Source: Micromonospora alfalfae | GTDB lineage: Bacteria > Actinomycetota > Actinomycetes > Mycobacteriales > Micromonosporaceae | Assembly: GCF_022230925.1 (NCBI RefSeq) | Contig: NZ_JAKKFH010000001.1 | Coordinates: 186,001 to 250,000, forward strand | Direction of reading: 5' to 3' | DNA: 64,000 nucleotides | Part shown: in pieces, positions 1 through 9,192 of the stretch | How positions within the stretch are numbered: position 1 is the stretch's first letter | How the letters are laid out: every line of letters begins with the position of its first letter | Translations under genes and position numbers: made by a program | The notes under the pieces: model-generated | Told to the model about the DNA's origin: nothing | Databases searched by the model: none | Seen by the model: only the letters and a program-made list of their open reading frames with translations

Positions 1-2686
1 CGTGCACCCACGTCTCGAACAGCGACAGTGTGCAGTCCAGGCAGTTGATGCCCCGGGTGGCGTCGGCCGCAGGACCGCCGTCGTTGAGCAGCCCGAACCA
101 GCCGCCCTGCCGGGGGTCGGCGGTGCGGACGACGGTGCCGTCTGGATCGCGGGGCATTTGTCGTTCGACGTCGACCTGGTGCAGGGCGAGCGGTGGCCGG
201 AGTCCTCCGGGCTGCCCGTACGGCCGGGAGTCGTCGATCGGTGGCGGATCGTCGTCGCCGGTGAGCCTGGACGGACCGGCAGTCTCCACCGCGCCGAGCG
301 CGAGTGCGCCCACGTCCCGGTTGGCGTGTTCGAAGGTGGCGCTGATGTCCACGACCGGCGGGGCCGTGGTGCCGGCCAGCACCGCGTCTGCCAGGTCACG
401 CCATTCGGAGTACGCGCGAGCTTCCTCGTTCGCGGCGCGCTGCCAGCCGTCTGCCCACTGCCGGTTGCCGGCCTGGTGCAGTTGTCGGGCGTAGGTGGCG
501 TACTCGACGGCTCGACGATCGAGTTCCACGGCTCGGGTGCGCAGTCGGGCGGCCTCGGCCTGCCGGCGGTTGTTCTCGAACGCGATCCGCAGCGATTCGT
601 AGTGGTCCTGGTAGCGCCGCCGCTCGGCGGCTTCCGCCGCCGCGGCCCACTGCGCCGCGTACGCGTCGTTGGTTTCGGGCTCGCGCACCGACGGGGCACC
701 GAACGCCGCCACGTCGACGGGGATCGACGCCCTTCCCCGGGCGGGATGGTCGGGCGCTCGCACCGGTGCGGGCGTCTCCCGGGGCGGGACATGCGACGGC
801 ACTGTGAACCGACCCACGACCGGTGGGGTGGAGGCGACCGGCAGCGGCCCGTTGGTGGTGGTCGGGACGCCGAAGGTGATCGGTGCCGCCGGGCCGGTGT
901 TGATCGTTGGTGTGGAGGGGCCGGTCGCCGGAGACCAGGCGGTCGGTCCGTTGGTGGTGGGGTGCGGCGAGCTGCCGGGGTGGGCCGGCGGCGCACCGGT
1001 GGCGGCCGGCCCGCCACTCGATGCACCGGTGGCCGGCCCGCCGGTTGATTCGAGGGGACCGGTCACGGGCGCGGACGCCGACGAAAGCCTCGGATCAGCA
1101 CCCACCGCAGGCCGACTCGGATCAGCCACGGCCGAGGTGGCCTGATCGGTAGCCGAAGCCGACGCGACCGGATCGACAGCCGACGACGACGCGACCGGGT
1201 TGGTGGTCATCGCCGAGTGCACGGGGTCGGCCGTGACCGGGTGGGGAACGCCAGCTCTGTCGCCGAACGACCCACCCGTCGACTGTGTCGCCTCGGAGGC
1301 GCCCACCGAACGGTTCACCACGTCCACGTCGGACACCGCAGCGAGCGGTATCGGTGACGAGGTGTGCACGTCGGGCGCGACCGGAGATGTCGGCCCGACT
1401 CCTCGTGACTGCTCGACAACCGGGGACGTCGCCGCAGCCAACTGGTTCGGCGGCGTGGTGGCGACGCCTTCCGTCGCCTCCACCGGATTGCCGGCTGCCG
1501 TGACCGGACCACCCGAAGCCTCACCATCGACAGCCCCCGCAGAACCGCCCCCCGCCGAGGTAGCAGTCGACGAGACCCCGAGCGAGGGAGGTGCTCCCGT
1601 CGAGGCCACATCCGCCACGACAGGCAGCACTGGCGGAAGGGAGGGGCCCGTGAACGATGCTCCGGCGAGGGCGTTGGCCTGCGCGTCGAGCCGGGCGCGT
1701 AGCGCGTGGTCGGTCTGCCCGGTCGCCGAGCCGGTGGCCCCGGACGCGGCGGCGCGCGCCACGTCCTCCATCGAGGTCAGGCCCTGACCGGTGGCCAGGC
1801 TCGCCGCGCTGTCGGCGAGCACCTCGCCGGTCATCTCCCGACCCAGGTGCTCGCCGACCTTCGCCGCTCGCCCGGTCGCGTGCCGGCCCAGGCCGGCCAG
1901 CGGCGCCACCGCCCCGCCGGCCAGCCCGCCCACCGCCGAGGCGCCGAGATCGGTCAGGTCCAGGCCGTGTGCCCGCCCGGTGGAGTTCTGGTACGCCTGG
2001 GTGGCCAGGGTGACCCCGGCCTCCTCGGTGGCCTCCTCCAGCCCTTCACGGGCGACCCGCTTGGCGAGCCCGCGTGCGCCACCTCGGGCGACCTCCTTGG
2101 CGGCCCGCTCGCCGGCCTCCTTGAACCCGTGCCTGAGTGACTTGCTGGCCAGTTGGCCCATCAGCCGCTTGAAGATCTGTTGAACCAGCAGTCGCGTCGC
2201 GGTGATCGCCGCGCCGGCGGCCGGGGTTGCCGCACCGGCGGTCAACACCGCCGCCACCGCCACCGTGAGAAGCTCGATGACCAGGATGCCCAGCTCGATC
2301 CAGACTTCCAGCTTGGCGCCCTCGATGTCGCAACCGCACTCCTCGACCAGTCGGCCCAGGTCGGCCGTGACCGCGAGCAGCACGGGCAGCGGGGCGTCGG
2401 CGCCTTCGGCGATCCCCCGCCAGGCCGCCTCGAACGCCGCGTCGACAGCCCCGACGCCGCCGTACCCGTTGTGCACCTCGACGGCGGCCGCGGCGGCGTC
2501 GGCGTGCGGCCCGGCGAGCACGGAGGCGACCGCGTACCACTGGTCGGCGACGTCCCAGACGGCCCGCTCGTTGCCCTCCGGCCACTGCACGCCGACCACC
2601 CAGTCGAGGGCCTCGTAGATCCAGCCGGGCACGTCCCACGGCGCGTAGTCCAGGGGGTGCGGGATGGGGCTCGGCAGCACGCTCAT
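1..2686 (-). CDS. Large polymorphic toxin (WXG100-like N-terminus, papain-like toxin C-terminus), partial
   Basis: An uninterrupted frame runs from an ATG at 2686 off the left edge, giving about 895 residues of an unfinished protein. The first ~130 residues resemble the WXG100-like N-terminal region of large actinobacterial type VII substrates. A hydrophobic stretch follows at about 120-170, and then a long Pro/Thr/Ala/Gly-rich linker at about 370-680. Next comes a helical charged region, and the visible end contains GGWFGLLNDGGP and NCLDC at about 880-883. That pattern matches the start of the papain-fold Tox-PL (toxin glutamine deamidase) domain, whose catalytic Cys lies in such an NCxxC. 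The gene follows the WXG100-like gene by 15 bp. It probably is an exported effector. The catalytic His and Asp and any immunity gene lie outside the window. Confidence 0.8.
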   Translation of the reverse strand, partial: MSVLPSPIPHPLDYAPWDVPGWIYEALDWVVGVQWPEGNERAVWDVADQWYAVASVLAGPHADAAAAAVEVHNGYGGVGAVDAAFEAAWRGIAEGADAPLPVLLAVTADLGRLVEECGCDIEGAKLEVWIELGILVIELLTVAVAAVLTAGAATPAAGAAITATRLLVQQIFKRLMGQLASKSLRHGFKEAGERAAKEVARGGARGLAKRVAREGLEEATEEAGVTLATQAYQNSTGRAHGLDLTDLGASAVGGLAGGAVAPLAGLGRHATGRAAKVGEHLGREMTGEVLADSAASLATGQGLTSMEDVARAAASGATGSATGQTDHALRARLDAQANALAGASFTGPSLPPVLPVVADVASTGAPPSLGVSSTATSAGGGSAGAVDGEASGGPVTAAGNPVEATEGVATTPPNQLAAATSPVVEQSRGVGPTSPVAPDVHTSSPIPLAAVSDVDVVNRSVGASEATQSTGGSFGDRAGVPHPVTADPVHSAMTTNPVASSSAVDPVASASATDQATSAVADPSRPAVGADPRLSSASAPVTGPLESTGGPATGASSGGPAATGAPPAHPGSSPHPTTNGPTAWSPATGPSTPTINTGPAAPITFGVPTTTNGPLPVASTPPVVGRFTVPSHVPPRETPAPVRAPDHPARGRASIPVDVAAFGAPSVREPETNDAYAAQWAAAAEAAERRRYQDHYESLRIAFENNRRQAEAARLRTRAVELDRRAVEYATYARQLHQAGNRQWADGWQRAANEEARAYSEWRDLADAVLAGTTAPPVVDISATFEHANRDVGALALGAVETAGPSRLTGDDDPPPIDDSRPYGQPGGLRPPLALHQVDVERQMPRDPDGTVVRTADPRQGGWFGLLNDGGPAADATRGINCLDCTLSLFETWVH

Positions 2687-2701
2687 CGGGATCGTCGGCT
2701 G

Positions 2702-3034
2702 TCAGCGCCGGTCGGCGGCCCGGCCGACCCGGACGGCGTTGGCCCCGTCGGTCTGCACGCTCGCGTCGACCGCCTCGACCACGTCGCTGCCCAGCTCGGT
2801 GAGCCGGTGCCCGACGCCGGCCCAGGCTCGCAGCACTGTCTGCTCGAACCCGCTGTAGTTGCGCTCGAAGGCGGCGCCGATGTCGTCGCGACCCCAGGGC
2901 CGGGCACCGCTGGCGGCCTCGATCGCGCTGCCCTCCGCCGCCCGACGGGCCGTCACCGCCTCGCCGGCGAGCGCCAGGTCGGCACCGCCCCGGCGGGCCC
3001 GGGACGGATCAAGCCAGAGCTGCCCGTCGGTCAT
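2702..3034 (-). CDS. WXG100-like type VII secretion target
   Basis: This 110-residue, mostly helical protein has the size and helix-turn-helix layout of WXG100/ESX partners. A PWG motif near residues 46-48 sits at the expected turn. Its ATG overlaps the stop of the upstream YbaB-like gene (ATGA), and the toxin gene follows 15 bp after its stop, so the three genes look like one transcript. By analogy with ESX substrates it may pair with the toxin's N-terminal region for export. The family call rests on size, fold pattern and context rather than a strict W-x-G. Confidence 0.65.
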   Translation of the reverse strand: MTDGQLWLDPSRARRGGADLALAGEAVTARRAAEGSAIEAASGARPWGRDDIGAAFERNYSGFEQTVLRAWAGVGHRLTELGSDVVEAVDASVQTDGANAVRVGRAADRR

Positions 3035-3453
3035 GGCTTCGCCTCACCTTTGCCGAGTACGGCGTCGGCCCGACCGAGCAGAGTGGCGTAATCGCCGGTC
3101 TTGAGGAAGTCCGTCGCCCCGGAGCCGGCCGGCATGCTCTCCGCGACGAGGTCGCGGGTGGCGTCTGCGGCGGCCGTCGCGGCGGTCCGGATCGTTTCGG
3201 TGACCTTTCGGCCGAGCGCGTCAGCGTCGCGGTCCCGGTAGACGGCCGGCGTCAGCGCGACCTCGATCAACTGGCCCTGCGCGCCCACTGTCGCCGTCAC
3301 CTGCCCGTCGGCCGACCGGCGGGTCACGCGCAGCGCGGCGAGTCGCGTCTGGAGGGTGTCCAAACCGGATCTGAGCTGCTGGTATTGCCCATAAACGTCG
3401 TCGAATCGGGCCCGTAGCTCGCGATTGACGCCCCGATCTGCCTGTTCGTCCAC
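3031..3453 (-). CDS. YbaB/EbfC-family nucleoid-associated-like protein
   Basis: A 140-residue protein with a helical N-terminus ([19 protein letters not shown]), a strand pair around [14 protein letters not shown], and a C-terminal helix. This matches the YbaB/EbfC family common at the head of actinobacterial type VII toxin loci. I chose the GTG at 3453 because GGGAGG lies a few bases upstream. An in-frame ATG at 3510 lacks such a site and would crowd the divergent gene. It is the first gene of the YbaB-WXG100-toxin transcript. Its role in the locus is unknown: it may bind DNA or act as a helical partner for the substrate. Confidence 0.65.
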   Translation of the reverse strand: MDEQADRGVNRELRARFDDVYGQYQQLRSGLDTLQTRLAALRVTRRSADGQVTATVGAQGQLIEVALTPAVYRDRDADALGRKVTETIRTAATAAADATRDLVAESMPAGSGATDFLKTGDYATLLGRADAVLGKGEAKP

Positions 3454-3531
3454 CGCCGCCCTCCCGTCACCGTCGGTAGAGCGAAACAATACCGGCCGCC
3501 ATCGATCCATGTAGTCCGGTAGTTTCGATGC

Positions 3532-4773
3532 GTGATCGACCGTCAACAGGCCGAGCAGCTCGCGGCCACCTGGGCCCGCCGTGACTCGCAGCGCCTCGGC
3601 CACGAGTGCACAGCGATGGTCGACGAGTTCGACCTGGGGTGGGTCATCACGTCCGTCGTGCCCACCGAGGTGCGCACGGTGCCGGGTGACCTGCCGACGA
3701 CAGTCATCGACAAGCAGACCGGCACGGTCACCACCTGGCCCCGGGTGCCGAGCACCGTGGTGGCGGAGCTGTACCGGCGTAGCCAACCCACCGGGCCGAC
3801 AGCTCCCCGCACTCTCGACCCGTCGAGCCTGCTGGTCCGGGAGATCCATCGGGGTGCCACCCCGAACACCGCCGCGCACCTGACCATCGACGGACGGATC
3901 TGGACGGCCCAGGGCACGAAGGCCGACGTGCCACTCAACCATCACCCGCTGGTCCGCGACTATCTCGACCAGCTGCCCCCCGGCGAGCTGGTTCGTGGCG
4001 GGGCGGCTCACGCCGAGCTGATAGTGGTCTCCGACGTCCTGCACGAGTACGACCACCGGCGCGCCGCCGAGGGCATCGCGCCGATGGGGCGGGCCGAGGC
4101 GGCGGCGCTGCTGGAGGGCGCGCGCTTCGAGATCTTCCGGATCCGCGAGCCGGGCGATCCCGCTGGTGGGCCCGCCGAGCGGCCCTGCGACTCGTGCATC
4201 GCCTTCCTGGTGCGGGCGAACGTCCTGCCGGAGTCCGCCCGCGCCTACACCGAGACCTGGACCGCGCCGAAGGTGCCGGACCCCGATCCTGGGCGGTTCC
4301 CCGCAGAGGTCGCGAACGCGCTGGTAGCGGCCGGTTGGCGGCCACACATCGGGGATCAGATCATGGCCGCCGCCGCCGTACGGGACGTCACCTCGGTGCC
4401 GGGGCGCAACAATCGGCACGAGGTCTTTCCGGCCGCCGTGGAGGCGCTCACCGCGTTCCCCAGCCTGGTGGGCGCGCGGCGGGGCCGGGGCGAGCAGGTG
4501 TGGATCTCCCGTTTCGACATCCGCCCGCACACCATCGCGCACACCGCAGACACCCTCGCGGACTTCGGCGCGGTGCTCGGCGTACGCCTCTTTCCGATCG
4601 GCACCGAGCAGCAGGACAGCATCCTGGCGGTGGACGAGCGCGGCCGGGTCTTCGCGCTCGACCAGGCCGGCGAGTGGTTCCTCGGCGACACCATCGACGC
4701 CGCGCTGACCACCCTGCTGCTCGGCCGCGCCCCCGCCCGGGTTCGCGACGACGGCACCTGGCAGGCCGACTAG
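3532..4773 (+). CDS. Imm35-like / YwqJ-type deaminase / SUKH-3 fusion protein
   Basis: The 413-residue product has three recognisable parts. Residues 1-85 look like an Imm35/YrhB-type domain. Residues ~150-235 carry a complete cytidine-deaminase-like zinc signature, HAE at 160-162 and PCDSC at 218-222, as in YwqJ-related deaminases. Residues ~255-405 match the SUKH-3 immunity superfamily (DSILAVDERGRVFALDQ, then GEWFLGDTIDAALTTLL). SUKH and Imm35 domains are known immunity proteins of polymorphic toxins, whereas YwqJ is normally a toxin domain. The gene starts with GTG at 3532, 78 bp from the divergent toxin operon, with which it may share regulation. It could be a deaminase-containing immunity protein or an intracellular effector. 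No signal peptide is visible. Confidence 0.75.
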   Translation: MIDRQQAEQLAATWARRDSQRLGHECTAMVDEFDLGWVITSVVPTEVRTVPGDLPTTVIDKQTGTVTTWPRVPSTVVAELYRRSQPTGPTAPRTLDPSSLLVREIHRGATPNTAAHLTIDGRIWTAQGTKADVPLNHHPLVRDYLDQLPPGELVRGGAAHAELIVVSDVLHEYDHRRAAEGIAPMGRAEAAALLEGARFEIFRIREPGDPAGGPAERPCDSCIAFLVRANVLPESARAYTETWTAPKVPDPDPGRFPAEVANALVAAGWRPHIGDQIMAAAAVRDVTSVPGRNNRHEVFPAAVEALTAFPSLVGARRGRGEQVWISRFDIRPHTIAHTADTLADFGAVLGVRLFPIGTEQQDSILAVDERGRVFALDQAGEWFLGDTIDAALTTLLLGRAPARVRDDGTWQAD

Positions 4774-4774
4774 C

Positions 4775-4790
4775 CCGGCAGTGTTGCCGG
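4775..4790. terminator. Short hairpin between convergent genes
   Basis: CCGGCA-gtgt-TGCCGG forms a 6-bp stem lying just between two converging stop codons. There is no T-run, so it is only a weak terminator candidate. Confidence 0.3.
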
Positions 4791-4791
4791 C

Positions 4792-6231
4792 CTAGAGCGC
4801 GAGGCCGGTGAGCACCATGACCCGGGGCTCGGTGTAGTCGTCCATCGCGCTGCGCAGCCCTTCCCGGCCGACGCCGCTGCCCTTCACCCCGCCGTAGGGC
4901 ATCTGGTCGGCGCGGTACGACGGCACGTCACCGATGATCACCCCGCCCACCTCCAGCGCGCGGGCAGCGGCGAAGGCGACGTCCAGGCGCCGGGTGAAGA
5001 CGCCGGCCTGCAAGCCGTACGCCGAGTCGTTCACCGCTGTGAACGCGGCCTGGTCGTCGGCGACCGGGGTGACCACCAGCACCGGCCCGAACACCTCCTC
5101 GGCCACTACCTTTGCGTTCGCCGGCACGCCGGTGAGGACGGTCGGGGGGTAGGTCGCGCCGTCGCGGAGGCCGCCCACCTCGACGGTGCCGCCGGCGGCG
5201 ACGGCCTCGGCCACCCACGTCTCGACCCGGCGGGCCGCGTCCTCGGTCACCATCGGCCCGACGTCGGTCAGCTCGGACGCGGGGTCTCCGGTGCGCAGCC
5301 CCCGCACCGCCGCCACCAGCCGGGGCAGGAAGTCGGCGTACCGGGCGTGGTGCACGTACACCCGCTGGACGGCGATGCACGACTGGCCGGCCTGGTAGTT
5401 GGCGAACGTCGCGATGCGCTGCGCGGCGAAGTCCAGGTCCTCGTCGGCGGTCCAGTCCGCACAGAGCACCGCAGCGGCGTTGCCGCCCAACTCCAGCGTC
5501 ACGTGCTTGTTCGGCGCGGCGCGACGGATGGCCGCGCCGACCGGCCCGGAGCCGGTGAACGACACCACCGGTAGCCGGGGTTCGGTGACCAGTTCGGCGG
5601 CGCGGTCGTTGGGCAGCGGCAGCACCGAGAACATCCCGGCCGGGAGGTCGGTCTCGGCCAGCAGTTCGCCGAGCAGCAGCGCGGTCAGGGGCGTCGCGGG
5701 CGCGGGCTTGACGATGATCGGGGCGCCGACGGCGATGGCCGGCGCCACCTTGTGGGCGACGAGGTTGAGCGGAAAGTTGAACGGTGTGATGCCCAGCACC
5801 GGCCCGCGCGGCGCCCTGCGGACCAGGGCGATCCGCCCGCCGGCAGCCGGGTCGGTGTCGAGCCGTTGCAACTCGCCGGAGAAGCGGCGGGCCTCCTCGG
5901 CGGCCCAGCGGAAGGTCGACACGGCCCGCCCGACCTCGGCGCGGGCCCACTTGAGCGGCTTGCCGCTCTCCGCGGTGATCAGGGTCGCGATCTCGCCCGC
6001 GCGCTCGGCGAGCCGCCGGGACACGTGGTCGAGGGCCGCCGCGCGGGCGTGCGCGGGCAGGGCCGCGGCCTGCGCGGCCACCCCGGCCGCCGCGGCGACG
6101 GCGGCGTCGACCTGGTCGGGGGTGGCGAATGTGGTACGCCCGACCGGGCGGCCGTCGTACGGGTGGTGGACTGTCAACTCACCCTCGCCGGTGGCGGGGC
6201 GGGAGGCGACGAAGAAGGCTGCGGGCTCCAC
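4792..6231 (-). CDS. NAD(P)-dependent aldehyde dehydrogenase, possible succinate-semialdehyde step
   Basis: A 479-residue aldehyde dehydrogenase of normal family length. The cofactor-site motif ITPFNFP is at 148-154, the general-base Glu is in LELGG at 247, and the catalytic Cys is in GQSC at 285. Translation starts at GTG 6231 without an obvious Shine-Dalgarno. It is transcribed divergently from the aminobutyraldehyde dehydrogenase/gabT pair across a 142-bp spacer with two copies of GCGATAACC. Position suggests it could oxidise succinate semialdehyde produced by GabT. The sequence alone does not fix the substrate, and lactaldehyde-type or generic aldehyde oxidation remains possible. Confidence 0.85.
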   Translation of the reverse strand: MEPAAFFVASRPATGEGELTVHHPYDGRPVGRTTFATPDQVDAAVAAAAGVAAQAAALPAHARAAALDHVSRRLAERAGEIATLITAESGKPLKWARAEVGRAVSTFRWAAEEARRFSGELQRLDTDPAAGGRIALVRRAPRGPVLGITPFNFPLNLVAHKVAPAIAVGAPIIVKPAPATPLTALLLGELLAETDLPAGMFSVLPLPNDRAAELVTEPRLPVVSFTGSGPVGAAIRRAAPNKHVTLELGGNAAAVLCADWTADEDLDFAAQRIATFANYQAGQSCIAVQRVYVHHARYADFLPRLVAAVRGLRTGDPASELTDVGPMVTEDAARRVETWVAEAVAAGGTVEVGGLRDGATYPPTVLTGVPANAKVVAEEVFGPVLVVTPVADDQAAFTAVNDSAYGLQAGVFTRRLDVAFAAARALEVGGVIIGDVPSYRADQMPYGGVKGSGVGREGLRSAMDDYTEPRVMVLTGLAL

Positions 6232-6274
6232 GCCGAGCAGAGTAGCCGAGCGATCAGCCGACGGAAACAGTCGC

Positions 6275-6332
6275 GATAACCCTTGTCTGCCGCGAATTCA
6301 GTAGCGAAGATGGCAGAGAGATTGCGATAACC
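6275..6332. promoter_or_regulatory. Paired GCGATAACC motifs in a divergent promoter
   Basis: GCGATAACC occurs at 6275-6283 and again at 6324-6332, 49 bp apart, between the two divergent aldehyde dehydrogenase genes. The same nonamer is upstream of the polyamine aminotransferase at 25727-25735. The sharing suggests a common operator, possibly for the locus's Lrp-type regulator; this is inferred. Confidence 0.4.
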
Positions 6333-6373
6333 GCCGCAGAATCGCGCCCCCGGCCCCCTCGGAGTGATCCCTC

Positions 6374-7810
6374 ATGAGTGACCAGCAGCAGCTGCGCAAC
6401 TTCGTCAACGGCTCCTACGTCGACCCGTCCGATGGCGGTTACGCCGACCTTGTCGACCCCTGCACGGGTGAGGTGTTCGCCCAGGCCCCGGTCTCCGGCG
6501 CCGCCGACGTGGACGCGGCGATGAACGCCGCCGCCACCGCGTTCGAGAGCTGGCGGGACGTCACCCCCGCCGAGCGGCAGCGGGCACTGCTCAAGCTCGC
6601 CGACGCCGTGGAGGCACGCGCCGCCGAGCTGGTCGACGCCGAGGTCCGCAACACCGGCAAGCCCCGCCAGCTCACCGCCGAGGAGGAACTTCCCCCGGCG
6701 GTGGACCAGTTCCGGTTCTTCGCCGGTGCCGCCCGGATGTTGGAGGGGCGGTCCGCCGGGGAGTACCTGGCCGGGCACACCTCCTACGTGCGGCGTGAGC
6801 CGATCGGCGTCTGCGCGCAGGTCACCCCCTGGAACTATCCGCTGATGATGGCGGTCTGGAAGATCGCCCCCGCGCTCGCCGCCGGCAACACCGTGGTGCT
6901 CAAGCCGTCAGACACCACGCCGGTGTCGACGCTGCTGCTCGCCGAGATCGCCGCCGAGTTCTTCCCGCCGGGGGTGTTCAACGTGGTCTGCGGCGACCGG
7001 GACACCGGTCGTACCCTCGTGTCGCACCCGACCCCGCAGCTGGTGTCGATCACCGGCTCGACCCGCGCGGGCATGGAGGTCGCCGCCGCGGCGGCCCCCG
7101 ACCTGAAGCGGACCCACCTGGAGTTGGGCGGCAAGGCCCCGGTGGTGATCTTCGACGACGCGGACGTCGAGGCGGCGGCCGAGGCGATCGCGCTGGGTGG
7201 TTACTTCAACGCCGGGCAGGACTGCACGGCGGCCACCCGGGTGCTGGCCGGCCCCGGCGTCCACGACGACTTCGTGGCGGCGCTCGCCGAGCAGGCCCGC
7301 AACACGAAGACCGGCGCCCCGGACGACGCCGACGTGCTCTACGGCCCGCTGAACAACGCCAACCAGCTCACCCGGGTCAGCGGCTTCGTGGACCGTCTGC
7401 CGGACCACGCGGCGATCCAGACCGGCGGGTCCCGCCACGGCGAACGCGGCTACTTCTACGCGCCGACGGTGGTCTCCGGGCTGCGTCAGGCCGACGAGAT
7501 CATCCAGGACGAGGTGTTCGGGCCGGTCATCACCGTGCAGCGCTTCTCCGACGAGGACGAGGCGGTGCGCTGGGCCAACGGCGTCGACTACGGCCTGTCC
7601 GCGTCGGTCTGGACGCGCGACCACGGCCGGGCCATGCGGATGACCCGCCGACTCGACTTCGGCTGCGTCTGGGTCAACACGCACATCCCGTTCGTCTCCG
7701 AGATGCCGCACGGCGGCTTCAAGCACTCCGGGCACGGCAAGGACCTCTCGGTCTACAGCCTGGAGGACTACACCCGGATCAAGCACGTCATGCACAACAT
7801 CGAGGGCTGA
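6374..7810 (+). CDS. Gamma-aminobutyraldehyde dehydrogenase
   Basis: This 478-residue protein has all aldehyde-dehydrogenase landmarks: TPWNYP at 151-156, the general base in LELGG at 250, and the catalytic Cys in GQDCT at 284. The overall sequence resembles 4-aminobutyraldehyde (PatD/YdcW-type) dehydrogenases, which oxidise the product of putrescine transamination to GABA using NAD+. The ATG at 6374 has GGAG nine bases upstream. gabT begins three bases after its stop, so the two are co-transcribed and act in sequence, aldehyde to GABA to succinate semialdehyde. Two GCGATAACC motifs precede it. Confidence 0.88.
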   Translation: MSDQQQLRNFVNGSYVDPSDGGYADLVDPCTGEVFAQAPVSGAADVDAAMNAAATAFESWRDVTPAERQRALLKLADAVEARAAELVDAEVRNTGKPRQLTAEEELPPAVDQFRFFAGAARMLEGRSAGEYLAGHTSYVRREPIGVCAQVTPWNYPLMMAVWKIAPALAAGNTVVLKPSDTTPVSTLLLAEIAAEFFPPGVFNVVCGDRDTGRTLVSHPTPQLVSITGSTRAGMEVAAAAAPDLKRTHLELGGKAPVVIFDDADVEAAAEAIALGGYFNAGQDCTAATRVLAGPGVHDDFVAALAEQARNTKTGAPDDADVLYGPLNNANQLTRVSGFVDRLPDHAAIQTGGSRHGERGYFYAPTVVSGLRQADEIIQDEVFGPVITVQRFSDEDEAVRWANGVDYGLSASVWTRDHGRAMRMTRRLDFGCVWVNTHIPFVSEMPHGGFKHSGHGKDLSVYSLEDYTRIKHVMHNIEG

Positions 7811-7813
7811 ACC

Positions 7814-7863
7814 GTGAGCGCGAGGAGTGAGCCGGGTCTGCGAGCCCCGCGGTCGCGAACGAC
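7814..7863 (+). repeat. Dispersed junction repeat, copy 1
   Basis: About 50 bp beginning TGAGCGCGAGGAGTG and containing GCCCCGC and GTCGCGAA. It is shared with the junction at 20544-20589 (opposite strand), with a small internal difference. Here it supplies the start codon and first ~17 codons of gabT. I recall similar sequence at many Micromonospora gene junctions. Confidence 0.7.
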
Positions 7864-9145
7864 AAGCGGCGCCGCGCCGACGTCCGAGGAGCTGCACAAG
7901 CGGCGCGGCGACGCCGTGGCCCGGGGTGTCGGCAGTGTGATCCCGTCCTACGTGGACCACGCGTCCGGCGCGACGATCACCGACGTGGACGGCCGGGAGT
8001 GGATCGACTTCGCCGCCGGCATCGCCGTCACCAGCGTGGGCAACTCGGCACCGAGGGTGGTCGAGGCGGTCCGGGCGCAGGTGGAACGATTCACCCACAC
8101 CTGCTTCATGGTCGCGCCGTACGAGTCGTACGTGGCGGTGTGCGAGCAGCTCAACGCGTTGACGCCCGGCGGGTTCGCGAAGCGCTCGGCGTTGTTCAAC
8201 TCCGGCGCGGAGGCGGTGGAGAACGCCGTCAAGGTCGCCCGGCACGCCACCGGGCGGCCGGCGGTAGTGGTGTTCGACCACGCGTACCACGGTCGGACCA
8301 ACCTGACCATGGCGTTGACAGCGAAGAACATGCCGTACAAGCACCGGTTCGGGCCGTTCGCCGGGGAGATCTACCGGGTGCCGATGTCGTACCCGCTGCG
8401 CGATGGCGGGCTCTCCGGCGCGGAGGCGGCGGCCCGGGCGATCGAGATGATCGAGAAGCAGGTCGGCGCGGAGAGCGTCGCCGCGCTGCTCATCGAGCCG
8501 ATCCAGGGCGAGGGTGGCTTCGTCGTACCCGCGCCGGGTTTCCTGCCCGCGCTGCGGGAGTGGGCGACGGCGGCCGGGGTGGCCTTCGTCGCCGACGAGA
8601 TCCAGACCGGTTTCTGCCGCACCGGGGACTGGTTCGCCTGTCAGCACGAGGGCGTCGAACCCGACCTGGTGGCAGTGGCCAAGGGCATCGCCGGTGGCCT
8701 GCCCCTCGCTGCGGTGACGGGTCGGGCCGAGCTGATGGACGCCGTGCACGTCGGTGGGCTCGGTGGCACGTACGGCGGCAACCCGATCGCCTGCGCCGCC
8801 GCCCTGGCCACCATCGAGACAATGCACGAGCTGGACCTGGCCGGTGCGGCCCGACGGATCGAGTCGGTGCTGGTCCCCCGGCTGCGGGCCGTCGCCGAGC
8901 GGGATCCCCGGGTCGCCGAGGTACGCGGCCGGGGCGCGATGCTCGCCGTGGAACTGGTGCTGCCGGGCACCCTCACCCCCGACCCGGTCGCCACGGCGGC
9001 GATCTCGGCGGCCTGTCACGCCGCCGGCCTGCTCACCCTGACCTGCGGCACGTACGGCAACGTGCTGCGCTTCCTGCCCCCGCTGGTGATCTCCGACGAA
9101 CAGCTCAGCCGGGGCGCGGACCTGCTCGACGCCGCCTTCGGCTGA
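7814..9145 (+). CDS. gabT: 4-aminobutyrate aminotransferase
   Basis: A class III PLP aminotransferase. It has the GABA-aminotransferase core, including FNSGAEAVENAVK, HAYHGRT, ADEIQTGFCRTG, and the Schiff-base lysine K290 in AVAKGIAGGLPL. It transfers the amino group of GABA to 2-oxoglutarate, giving succinate semialdehyde. The GTG start lies inside a dispersed repeat, so about 17 N-terminal residues (SARSEPGLRAPRSRTTS) are repeat-encoded and probably dispensable. No better start exists before the conserved core. It follows the aldehyde dehydrogenase by 3 bp and ends at a hairpin terminator. Confidence 0.9.
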   Translation: MSARSEPGLRAPRSRTTSGAAPTSEELHKRRGDAVARGVGSVIPSYVDHASGATITDVDGREWIDFAAGIAVTSVGNSAPRVVEAVRAQVERFTHTCFMVAPYESYVAVCEQLNALTPGGFAKRSALFNSGAEAVENAVKVARHATGRPAVVVFDHAYHGRTNLTMALTAKNMPYKHRFGPFAGEIYRVPMSYPLRDGGLSGAEAAARAIEMIEKQVGAESVAALLIEPIQGEGGFVVPAPGFLPALREWATAAGVAFVADEIQTGFCRTGDWFACQHEGVEPDLVAVAKGIAGGLPLAAVTGRAELMDAVHVGGLGGTYGGNPIACAAALATIETMHELDLAGAARRIESVLVPRLRAVAERDPRVAEVRGRGAMLAVELVLPGTLTPDPVATAAISAACHAAGLLTLTCGTYGNVLRFLPPLVISDEQLSRGADLLDAAFG

Positions 9146-9160
9146 GTGGCTGAGTGGCTG

Positions 9161-9183
9161 AGGGGCCCGGTGCACGGGCCCCT
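9161..9183. terminator. Hairpin terminator between convergent genes
   Basis: AGGGGCCCG-gtgca-CGGGCCCCT makes a perfect 9-bp stem with a 5-base loop. It lies just after gabT and just before the converging stop of the DPBB-like gene, so it probably works in both directions. No T-run follows, as is common in high-GC genomes. Confidence 0.65.
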
Positions 9184-9192
9184 CCGCCGAGG

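Noticed and set aside
2..1048. A 348-codon plus-strand open frame at the left edge
   Set aside because: It is antisense to the continuous toxin frame, which has recognisable WXG100-like and papain-like regions.
6908..9175. A 755-codon minus-strand open frame opposite the aminobutyraldehyde dehydrogenase and gabT
   Set aside because: It is His/Arg/Gly-rich antisense shadow with no recognisable domain. The plus strand holds two enzymes with intact active sites.
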